Assembly (NCBI GenBank): GCA_023389195.1
Contig: JAEWET010000008.1
Location: forward strand, 1-64,000
Reading direction: 5' to 3'
DNA length: 64,000 bases
DNA from: Aliihoeflea sp023389195
GTDB lineage: Bacteria; Pseudomonadota; Alphaproteobacteria; Rhizobiales; Rhizobiaceae
The notes under the pieces were generated by a model. It had not been told where the DNA came from and searched no databases. It saw only the letters and a program-made list of their open reading frames with translations. Below are positions 1 through 8,915 of the stretch, piece after piece. Within the stretch, counting starts at the first letter, position 1. Each line of letters starts with the position of its first letter. Both the position numbers and the translations under genes were made by a program.

Positions 1-166
1 TACATAAAACCGATTCTTGATCCACGCAAGTGGCAAGTACCCGTTTTACGGCAAGCGCCGCCTCGGAACCATCCAGTCGTTCCGTCCCGGCTATAGCGTT
101 CTTATGCCTCAATCCACTTCATATGGCAAGGCTTGCACATTTTTCAACGGATGCAATCGAGAACGA

Positions 167-242
<76 letters not shown>

Positions 243-284
243 TCACCGCCCCGATGGCGCATCGTGCCCCCGGGACAGGCGGCT

Positions 285-313
285 TAATATTCAACTTGCC
301 TGCCGATGACAAG
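285..313 (-). promoter_or_regulatory. Candidate sigma-70-type promoter for tRNA-Trp
   Basis: On the minus strand a CTTGTC box (308-313) and an ATATTA box (285-290) are separated by exactly 17 bases, about 40 bases upstream of the tRNA. This matches the CTTGAC-N17-TATAAT-like promoters of rhizobia. It was identified by eye only. Confidence 0.5.
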
Positions 314-407
314 CATTATTCGCGGCAAAAATCCCCTGCCCCGGACTTTCTTTGCCGACGCGCTGTCACCGGCCGGAGACCGACGCCGGGCGCCCGCCGC
401 GCATAGC

Positions 408-438
408 AAAAAGCCCCCGCCGTCGCCGGCGGGGGCTT
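408..438 (-). terminator. Rho-independent terminator of tuf
   Basis: A perfect 12-bp inverted repeat (411-422 with 427-438, four-base loop) is followed on the minus strand by a run of T. It begins about 25 bases after the tuf stop codon. The hairpin separates tuf from the downstream tRNA-Trp transcript. Confidence 0.9.
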
Positions 439-463
439 CCTCATCCCTTGCGGGAAAAGTCCG

Positions 464-1639
<1,176 letters not shown>

Positions 1640-1693
1640 TGAATGCTTCCTGTAGACATGGGTTGCTAACCCGGCACGCGGGTTTGGGTGGCC

Positions 1694-1722
1694 GTTTAAG
1701 GCTTTCCCGGCGAATGCGCAAG
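1694..1722 (-). promoter_or_regulatory. Possible tuf promoter
   Basis: On the minus strand CTTGCG (1717-1722) and TTAAAC (1694-1699) are 17 bases apart, 55 bases upstream of the tuf start. The -10 box is weak, so this is only a candidate. Confidence 0.3.
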
Positions 1723-1830
1723 ACTTAAATGCTGCAAGGAGCGCCCTGCGGGGACAGCCAGCCAATCGCCCCTCAAACGCAGAGAGCGGATAAACCCGGC
1801 CCGCTCGCCAGATCGACACGGAGAGAGCCA

Positions 1831-2091
1831 GTGCGGTATCTGACAAGCCTCTTTTGCATCGCAATCATCGCCGGATGTACGCAAATGTCGCCATCACTCG
1901 AACCGGTTCCGGGGAGCATCACCTATGGCGGGCAGACTCGCAGCAAACTCGCCAAGGCACCGATAGGCAGTATCGTGACGAATCGCCTGCGCGACCAGTA
2001 CGGACAACCGTTCGAGGAAATCTACATCATACAGCCGGATCGCAGCTTGAAGCTCGTCCGCCGGCACAGCATCGATTACCCCGACAGGTAG
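1831..2091 (+). CDS. Small predicted lipoprotein
   Basis: Start taken at GTG 1831, seven bases after a GGAGAG ribosome site; the frame is open further upstream but without a leader-like sequence. The 86-residue product begins with a short hydrophobic segment ending in the lipobox IAGC, so it is predicted to be lipid-modified at Cys16 and anchored in the envelope. The remaining 70 residues are polar and basic with no domain I recognise. It sits alone between divergent tuf and the tRNA-Thr gene. Function unknown; the lipoprotein call rests only on the leader. Confidence 0.6.
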   Translation: MRYLTSLFCIAIIAGCTQMSPSLEPVPGSITYGGQTRSKLAKAPIGSIVTNRLRDQYGQPFEEIYIIQPDRSLKLVRRHSIDYPDR

Positions 2092-2159
2092 CGCGCCGTT
2101 AAGCAAAGTCGCACCGACGTCGCACGATTTTTGGAAGTATCTGCACCATAAGGGAAAGA

Positions 2160-2235
<76 letters not shown>

Positions 2236-2408
2236 ATAACGGCGCTGGAGGTAGCATATTCTGCCCGCCTGTAAAGAGAAAAATGCCGGCGCGTCCCGTT
2301 TCCAGAGAAGCAGCGTAACCGGCATGCGTGCCGGCGACGGTCCCGCAAGGGTCTTGTGGGAAAAGATCTTTCTCTTATAGGTATTGCACCTTCCCACGAG
2401 GCTGTCGC

Positions 2409-3182
2409 ATGTCCACCCCCAAAAAAATCCTGTCGTTCAGCGCATCGTCCGCACCGGAGGCCCAGGCAGCCCGGGAGGATCTCGTCAGGCGTTACGGCAA
2501 TGCTCCCGCCGCCGAGGCCGACGTCATCATCGCCCTTGGCGGTGACGGCTTCATGCTGCACACGCTGCACGACACGATCAGTTCCGGCAAGGCGATCTAC
2601 GGGATGAATTGCGGCTCGGTCGGCTTCCTGATGAATGATTTTCGCGCCGACGGTCTGCGCGAGCGGATCGATGCTGCGACCGAGAACGTCCTGCGACCAC
2701 TGCAGATGACGACGACGAATGCCGATGGCACGAGTTCGATCGCGCTTGCCATCAACGAGGTCTATCTGTTCCGCCAGTCCTACCAGGCCGCCAAGCTGAA
2801 AGTGGAAGTCGACGGCCATGTGCGGTTGGAGGAACTGATCTGCGACGGGGTGATGGTTGCCACACCGGCCGGCTCCACCGCCTACAACCTGTCCGCCCAC
2901 GGGCCGATCCTGCCGCTCGAGGCCCCGCTTCTGGCGATGACCCCGGTCAGCGCATTCCGGCCGCGCCGCTGGCGTGGCGCGCTGCTGCCGAACCATGTGC
3001 GGGTCGATATCGACATTCTCGAGGCGGATAAACGCCCGGTCAACGCCGTCGCCGACAATATGGAGGTGAAATCCGTGCTGCATGTCCAGATCGCCCAGTC
3101 GGACGAGATGACGGCGCGCATCCTGTCGGACCCGGACCATTCCTGGTCCGACCGTATTCTTGCCGAACAGTTCACGAACTGA
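2409..3182 (+). CDS. nadK: NAD kinase
   Basis: Phosphorylates NAD to NADP using ATP or polyphosphate in the cytoplasm. The 257-residue product has the family signature GGDG at residues 44-47 (ATP/metal site), then NCGSVGFLMN near 68-76 and the nucleotide-binding segment TPAGSTAYNLSAHGP in the middle. This is the short NAD kinase form common in Rhizobiales. ATG 2409 was chosen because homology begins there, although the frame is open from 2328. It is convergent with prfB; a GGCCTC-CGTA-GAGGCC hairpin (3200-3215) lies in the 51-bp gap but lacks a T run. Confidence 0.93.
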   Translation: MSTPKKILSFSASSAPEAQAAREDLVRRYGNAPAAEADVIIALGGDGFMLHTLHDTISSGKAIYGMNCGSVGFLMNDFRADGLRERIDAATENVLRPLQMTTTNADGTSSIALAINEVYLFRQSYQAAKLKVEVDGHVRLEELICDGVMVATPAGSTAYNLSAHGPILPLEAPLLAMTPVSAFRPRRWRGALLPNHVRVDIDILEADKRPVNAVADNMEVKSVLHVQIAQSDEMTARILSDPDHSWSDRILAEQFTN

Positions 3183-3233
3183 TGCCGATGGCGAGGGAGG
3201 GCCTCCGTAGAGGCCGGCCCTTGCCGGTCGGCG

Positions 3234-4362
3234 TCAGTCGATGTCGGCCACGGCCGCATCGGAACCGCTGATGCGATGGGCGAGCGCCGCTTCCATGAAC
3301 TCGTTGATCTCACCGTCCAGGACATCGTCCGGCGCGCTGCTTTCCACGCCGGTCCGCAGGTCCTTCACCATCTGGTAGGGCTGCAGGACATAGGAGCGGA
3401 TCTGGTGCCCCCAGCCGATATCGGTCTTGGAGGCCGCTTCCGCATTGGCGGCGGCCTCGCGCTTCATCAATTCCGCTTCGTAGAGGCGTGAGCGCAGCAT
3501 TTCCCAGGCCTTGGCCCGGTTCTTGTGCTGCGAACGCTCCTGCTGGCACGCCACGACGATACCGGTCGGGATATGGGTGATGCGCACGGCGGAATCGGTC
3601 GTGTTGACGTGCTGCCCGCCCGCACCCGAAGACCGGTAGGTATCGATGCGGCAGTCGCTTTCATTGACCTCGATATTGATCGAATCATCGACCACCGGAT
3701 AGACCCAGATCGATGAAAACGAGGTGTGACGGCGGGCGTTGCTGTCATAGGGAGAAATGCGCACGAGCCGATGCACGCCGGACTCGGTCTTCATCCAGCC
3801 GTAGGCGTTGTGTCCCTTGACGAGGATGGTGGCCGACTTGATGCCCGCCTCTTCGCCATCATGGACCTCCAGCAATTCCACCTTGTAGCCTTGCCGCTCT
3901 GCCCAGCGGGTATACATGCGAAGAAGCATGTTGGCCCAGTCCTGGCTCTCGGTCCCGCCGGCGCCGGAATGGACTTCCACATAGGTGTCGTTGGCATCCG
4001 CCTCGCCGGACAGCATGGCCTCCACCTGGCGGCGGTTGGCTTCCGTCTTCAGCGTCTTCAGCGCGGCTTCCGCCTCGGCGACGATGGCGTCATCGCCCTC
4101 TTCCTCGCCAAGCTCGATCAGCTCGACATTGTCGGAAAGCTGCGCCTCCAGTGCGCGCACGCCGTTAATGCCTTCGTCGAGCTGCTGGCGCTCGCGCATC
4201 AGCTTCTGGGCTTCCGTGGCGTCGTTCCAGAGGTTCGGGTCTTCCGCCTTGTTATTCAACCAGTCCAGCCGTCTTATCGCCTGATCCCAGTCAAAGATGC
4301 CTCCTCAGCAGGCTTATGGCCTGCTTGGTTTCGTCGACTACGCTAATGATCTCAGCCCGCAT
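3234..4362 (-). CDS. prfB: Peptide chain release factor 2 (programmed +1 frameshift)
   Basis: RF2 releases nascent chains at UGA and UAA. The gene is in two frames: ATG 4362 opens a 23-codon segment ending at CTT-TGA, and decoding resumes one base later at GAC 4292 and runs to 3234, for about 375 residues, the normal RF2 length. An AGGAGG element three bases before CTT matches the known prfB recoding signal. The catalytic GGQ motif is present (GAGGQHVNT). The stop-recognition tripeptide reads SPY (3747-3755) rather than the SPF of E. coli. The product autoregulates its own level through the frameshift. It is followed downstream by no gene on the same strand. Confidence 0.96.
4290..4305 (-). 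promoter_or_regulatory. prfB programmed +1 frameshift site
   Basis: On the minus strand an internal Shine-Dalgarno-like AGGAGG (4300-4305) is followed by CAT and the slippery CTT TGA C (4290-4296). The three-base spacing is the same as in the classic prfB signal. The ribosome slips from CTT TGA into the GAC frame when RF2 is scarce. Confidence 0.95.
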
Positions 4363-4475
4363 GGCTCGCTTCATACTCTTCTGCTTGGGAAATGGGTCGG
4401 GGTGGACATAGTTGCGCCGACTGCAGATGTAAAGGCCGCAGCCGGCCCGGATAGGGATCGGTCCCGGATTTTGCC

Positions 4476-6929
4476 TCAGAACAGGCCGGCGGCACCGGAG
4501 GTCACGGCCTGCTGCGCCTGCGGCGAGGCCTCGAGAATCTGCTCGGGCGGCAGGTATTCGCCCTCGCCGATCACGGTGAACACATCGGCAGGGCCGGTAC
4601 CCGGCTTGAACGCCTCGACGATCGTGTCCGGATCGCCCTCGAAGGCGGTCATCCCGGTCGTCCTGTTGACCGGAATGAACTGCATGCCGTCGGGGACATG
4701 GAATTTTTCAGGCGGCGTCCGCTTCACGGCCTCTTCCATGAAATCGGCGAAGATCGGCACCGCAAGCGAACTGCCCGTACCGCCGCGCCCGAGCGTCACC
4801 GGCGTATCGAAGCCGACATAGACTCCGGCGACGAGGTTCGGCGTATAGCCGACAAACCAGGCATCTTTCTCATCATTCGTGGTCCCGGTCTTGCCGGCCA
4901 CCGGGCGGTCCTTGATGTCGATCTTGCCGGCCGCAGTGCCGCGGCGCACGACACCTTCCATCATCGAGGTGATCTGGTAGGCGGTCATCGGATCGAGAAC
5001 CTGGTCGCGCTCGTCGATCAGCTCCGGTTCCGCCTGTTCTTCCCACGAAGCCGCATTGCAGCCATGGCACACGCGCTGGTCGTGCTTGAAGACGGTCTTG
5101 CCGTAACGGTCCTGGATGCGATCGACGAGCGAAGGCTGGATGTAGCGGCCGCCATTGGCCATCACCGCATAGGCCGAAACCATGCGCATGACGGTCGTCT
5201 CGCCCGAACCGAGCGACATGGCCAGCACCGGCAGCATCTTGTCGTAGACTCCGAAGCGCTCGGCATATTCGGCGACGATGTCCATGCCCATGTCGTTGGC
5301 AAGGCGAACGGTCATCAGGTTGCGCGAACGCTCGATGCCCATGCGAAGCGTCGACGGCCCGGCGAAGTCGCCGCCATAGTTCTTCGGCTCCCAAACGTCG
5401 TTGCCGACGCGGATCGTGATCGGCGCATCGTCGACGACGGATGCGGGCGTGTAGCCATTGTCGAGGGCGGCCGCGTAGAGGATCGGCTTGAAGGACGAGC
5501 CGGGCTGGCGCATGGCCTGCGTCGCGCGGTTGAACTCGGACTGCGAATACGAGAAGCCGCCGACCATCGCCAGCACGCGGCCGGTATGCGGGTCCATCGC
5601 GACCATGCCGCCCGAAACCTCGGGAACCTGGCGCAGAAGATAGCCGCCGTCGGACTTCTCCTCGACATAGACGACGTCGCCGGGCTGAAGGACTTCGCCG
5701 ATCGACGACGCGCGCACGCGCTGTCCGTCGACCGTGTGGCGCAGAGCCCATTCCATGTCCGCGACGGCAAGCGTCGCCGTCTCGCGATCCTCGACGAGTT
5801 CGCCCGAGGCCTGGCGGCGCGGCTGGAGCCCCACCGAGACGGAACCGTCAGCCGCCTCGAGAACCACCGCCGGGCGCCATTCGGGAACGTCCGCAAGTGC
5901 CGAAACTTCGCTGACCGCCACGCCCCAGTCGTCGCCGAGTTCGACTTCGGCGACCGGGCCGCGGAAGCCCCGCAGTGTGTCGTAGCGGATCATACCGTTC
6001 TGCAACGCCTTGCGCGCCTGGAACTGCATGTCCGGGTCGAGCGTCGTGCGAACCGACAGCCCGCCCTCATAAAGCGCGTTCTCGCCATAGCGGGCGATCA
6101 TCTCGCGCCGCACTTCCTCGGTGAAATACTCGCCGGCTTCCATATAGGTGCCACCGCGGCGCGGGCTGACGCCAAGCGGCTCCGCCTTCGCCTGCGCAGC
6201 TTCCTCTGCCTCGACGAACCCGTTCGCCACCATCTGGTCGATGACCCAGTTGCGGCGTTCGATGGCGCGCTCGGTATGGCGATAGGGATGATAGTTGGTC
6301 GGACCGCGGGGCAATGCGGCCAGATAGGCCATTTCCGAGATCGTCAGTTCGTTGACGGACTTGTCGAAATAGGTCAGCGCCGCCCCGGCGATGCCGTACG
6401 AGCCCAGCCCGAAAAAAATCTCGTTGAGATAGAGTTCGAGGATGCGATCCTTGGAATAGGCCTGCTCGATCCGGAACGACAGGATCATCTCGCGGATCTT
6501 GCGATCATAGGTCTGGCTGGAATCGAGCAGGAAGTTCTTGGCGACCTGCTGCGTGATCGTCGACGCACCGACCGGACGCCTGCCCGAGCCGACGTTCTGG
6601 ACATTCGTCGCCACGGCGCGGAACAGGCTCAGAATATCGATGCCCGGATGCTGGTAGAAGTTCTTGTCCTCAGCCGACAGGAACGCAGCCTTTACGCGGT
6701 CGGGAATGGCCTGGACCGGAAGGTAGAGCCGGCGCTCGCGGGCGAATTCGGCCATCAGCGCGCCGTCGGACGCGTGGACGCGGGTCGTCACCGGCGGCTC
6801 GTAGCGCGCCAGCACTTCGTAATCCGGCAAATCCTTGGAGATCGTGCCGATGTAGAACGCCACGCCGGCGGCAACCACCAGCGCAAGCATCACACCGATG
6901 CCGAAGAAATACCCGATGAGACGAATCAT
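4476..6929 (-). CDS. mrcA: Penicillin-binding protein 1A, bifunctional transglycosylase/transpeptidase
   Basis: Polymerises and cross-links peptidoglycan from the inner membrane. The 817-residue product has one N-terminal membrane segment (about 5-28), a GT51 transglycosylase domain with the catalytic Glu in SAEDKNFYQHPGID (E87), then a transpeptidase domain with SSFK (active Ser), SRN and KTGTT motifs. ATG 6929 puts the membrane anchor at the N-terminus; the frame extends to 7004 without family similarity. It is followed by prfB on the same strand, about 110 bases away, and preceded by the amidase gene, so wall synthesis and hydrolysis genes are neighbours. Confidence 0.95.
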   Translation of the reverse strand: MIRLIGYFFGIGVMLALVVAAGVAFYIGTISKDLPDYEVLARYEPPVTTRVHASDGALMAEFARERRLYLPVQAIPDRVKAAFLSAEDKNFYQHPGIDILSLFRAVATNVQNVGSGRRPVGASTITQQVAKNFLLDSSQTYDRKIREMILSFRIEQAYSKDRILELYLNEIFFGLGSYGIAGAALTYFDKSVNELTISEMAYLAALPRGPTNYHPYRHTERAIERRNWVIDQMVANGFVEAEEAAQAKAEPLGVSPRRGGTYMEAGEYFTEEVRREMIARYGENALYEGGLSVRTTLDPDMQFQARKALQNGMIRYDTLRGFRGPVAEVELGDDWGVAVSEVSALADVPEWRPAVVLEAADGSVSVGLQPRRQASGELVEDRETATLAVADMEWALRHTVDGQRVRASSIGEVLQPGDVVYVEEKSDGGYLLRQVPEVSGGMVAMDPHTGRVLAMVGGFSYSQSEFNRATQAMRQPGSSFKPILYAAALDNGYTPASVVDDAPITIRVGNDVWEPKNYGGDFAGPSTLRMGIERSRNLMTVRLANDMGMDIVAEYAERFGVYDKMLPVLAMSLGSGETTVMRMVSAYAVMANGGRYIQPSLVDRIQDRYGKTVFKHDQRVCHGCNAASWEEQAEPELIDERDQVLDPMTAYQITSMMEGVVRRGTAAGKIDIKDRPVAGKTGTTNDEKDAWFVGYTPNLVAGVYVGFDTPVTLGRGGTGSSLAVPIFADFMEEAVKRTPPEKFHVPDGMQFIPVNRTTGMTAFEGDPDTIVEAFKPGTGPADVFTVIGEGEYLPPEQILEASPQAQQAVTSGAAGLF

Positions 6930-7111
6930 GCCCGCTCCAGTCTGTCGTTCGAAGAGGCGGCGCAGCAGGATCGGTGCCTGCCCGTCGGCCGCTTCGCATC
7001 GCATCGTACCTGTCGTGCGCTTGTGGGCAAATTGCGGCGCTTTGCAAGTGCTCGTTGCTTTGGAGGATTAATTGACCGCCTGTTGCCGTCAAGCCACGAT
7101 CGCGCGAGTGC

Positions 7112-8326
7112 TCACTCGGCGGCGCCGAGCTTGGCGTCGGCGAACAGGCCGATCGCCGCGACGATGCCGGCCGACGCCTGCGCCCGCCATTCGACGTCGC
7201 GCAATTGCTCCTCGTCGCGCGCATTCGAAAGATAGCCGAGTTCCACCAGAACCGACGGCACGTCCGGCGCCTTGAGGACCTGGAAGCCCGCGAAGCGATG
7301 CGGGTTCTTGATCATGCCGATCTCGTCCGACAACTGCCCGACGAGCGCCTTTGCGAAGCGAAGCGAAAATCCGTCCGTCTCGCGGCGGACGAGGTCGGCC
7401 AGAATGTCCGACACCTCGTCGCCCGCATCCTGGGCGGCATAGCCGGCGATCTGGTCGGCGAGGTTCTCGCGGACGGCCTTGGCAGCCGATTCGGCATCGG
7501 AGGGCGAATCGGACACCGTGTAGACGGTCGCCCCGCGTACGTCGCGATGCCGGATCGCATCGGCATGGATGGAGATGAAAAGGTCCGCCTCGTGCCGGCG
7601 TGCGATCTTCACGCGCTCGTCGAGTCGCAGGAACCTGTCGCGGTCACGCGTCAGATGAACATCATAGCGGCCGGTATCCTCCAGCGCCTTTTTCAGTTCC
7701 AGCCCGAAGGCGAGCGTGATCGTCTTTTCATAAATGCCGCTGACGCCCTTGGCGCCGCTGTCCGCACCGCCATGTCCCGGGTCGACGACCACCGTGAAGC
7801 GCCGTTCCGCTGGTGATCCGACGCCTTCCGTACCCGCAGTCGTGGCGATCTGCTCGGCCAGCGCCGCCTCGAACTGGCGATCCGAACCCGCGACGAGATC
7901 GATGACGACCCGATGCCCGGCCGCGTCCTCGTTCTTCATGATCTCGACATTCTCGACGACGAAGGCCCCCTCGCCGGTGAGAACGAGCCGCGACCTGCCA
8001 TCGCCGGCGGGCCCGAAGGCGATGTCGCTCACCAGGCCGCGCGGTTTCACCGGCTCGTCTTCATGCCGGTACTCGACATCGGCGAATTCGAGCACCAGCC
8101 GATGCGGCGCGCGCACCAGGAACCAGCGCATGTCGGGACTTGCCGAGACGTCGATGACGATGCGCGCCCGAGATGCGTCGCCGACGACGCGCAGACCCTC
8201 TACGCGAAGCGGATCGGCGGCCTGCGCGTGCAGAGCCGAGAGCATCAGGAAGAAGGCGGTCGCGACCGCCAGCAGAAGGCTGCCGGATCGGCGTGTTTCG
8301 GCTCTGGAGCGCTCTTGCGGCATCAT
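7112..8326 (-). CDS. amiC: N-acetylmuramoyl-L-alanine amidase with AMIN domain
   Basis: Zinc amidase that removes stem peptides from peptidoglycan during cell separation; predicted periplasmic. The 404-residue product has a signal peptide ending near HAQAA (about residues 36-37), an AMIN domain (about 40-140) that targets septal wall, and an Amidase_3 domain with the metal motif VVVDPGHGGADSG, a conserved Glu in IYEKTITLA and SIHADA. It lies 180 bases upstream of PBP1A on the same strand and is divergent from rne. Confidence 0.92.
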   Translation of the reverse strand: MMPQERSRAETRRSGSLLLAVATAFFLMLSALHAQAADPLRVEGLRVVGDASRARIVIDVSASPDMRWFLVRAPHRLVLEFADVEYRHEDEPVKPRGLVSDIAFGPAGDGRSRLVLTGEGAFVVENVEIMKNEDAAGHRVVIDLVAGSDRQFEAALAEQIATTAGTEGVGSPAERRFTVVVDPGHGGADSGAKGVSGIYEKTITLAFGLELKKALEDTGRYDVHLTRDRDRFLRLDERVKIARRHEADLFISIHADAIRHRDVRGATVYTVSDSPSDAESAAKAVRENLADQIAGYAAQDAGDEVSDILADLVRRETDGFSLRFAKALVGQLSDEIGMIKNPHRFAGFQVLKAPDVPSVLVELGYLSNARDEEQLRDVEWRAQASAGIVAAIGLFADAKLGAAE

Positions 8327-8915
8327 CTCGCCCGTCCTGCTTCGACGCGGTCGCTTGGCGACAGGGATGCCCTGAGTGGTAGCCCGACGTGGTTAACCAA
8401 TCCTTTTTCCCAACGCCCGAACTGCATTAGCGCGGACGGAAATAAGTTTCGGAAATCAGGGTTGCCTTGGAAGCCGTCAAATCATAAAAGCATGGCAGGA
8501 CATTTGCGATGTCCGCAGAAGGTTGCGCAGACGCGCAAGCGGCGGAGTTATTCCTTCCTCTCCTGATGCGGTGCATCTGTCCGGACAGAATTCTTCGGCA
8601 TGTCGGCTCAACCCCGTGCCGTTTGGAAAACGGCTGGGATGATCCCGTGCCGGCTCGTTACCCGAGCAAATCGCAGCTGGTCCGGCGACCGCCGGGCCTT
8701 GGTTCAGAAAGGATCCGCAGGCTGTAGCATGGCTTCCGACACAATCAGGCTCTCGACCGCATTTGACCGCGCCTTAACGGCAGCGGGCGGCCAGCCTCTC
8801 GTGTCGCGCCAGCGGCCCCGGCTCCCCCTTTTATCCGGCATGCCATTCCCGCCTCCGCGGCGCGGCGCTAACACGACCTCCCCCCGGGCGGTGCGTGCCG
8901 GGGAGACTTTGCAAC
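8327..8915 (+). promoter_or_regulatory. Long structured leader upstream of rne
   Basis: This 589-bp gap has no convincing gene. Reading it gives a series of small hairpins: GGACAT/ATGTCC (8498-8514), TTGCGC/GCGCAA (8523-8538), the palindrome CTGTCCGGACAG (8577-8588), GCCGTTT/AAACGGC (8618-8634), GGGAT/ATCCC (8636-8646) and GCTCG/CGAGC (8653-8667). RNase E genes in enterics are known to autoregulate through their 5' leader. From memory, a conserved rhizobial small RNA family (alpha-r45) is described from the interval between an amidase gene and rne; I could not verify a match. A GGGGAG ribosome site precedes the start codon. Confidence 0.5.

Noticed and set aside
1640..1864. 75-codon N-terminal extension of EF-Tu
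   Set aside because: The sequence is not EF-Tu-like, and a ribosome site and the canonical MAKSKF start lie at 1639.
4291..4293. In-frame TGA near the start of prfB suggesting a pseudogene
   Set aside because: It is the programmed frameshift stop with all sequence elements of the prfB autoregulatory site.
4698..7235. 845-codon open frame on the plus strand opposite the PBP1A gene
   Set aside because: It mirrors the GC-rich codons of mrcA; its translation is His/Arg/Asp-rich without any domain, while the minus-strand frame has all PBP1A motifs.
8509..8727. 72-codon frame in the rne leader
   Set aside because: No ribosome site or similarity, and it crosses several inverted repeats better explained as RNA structure.
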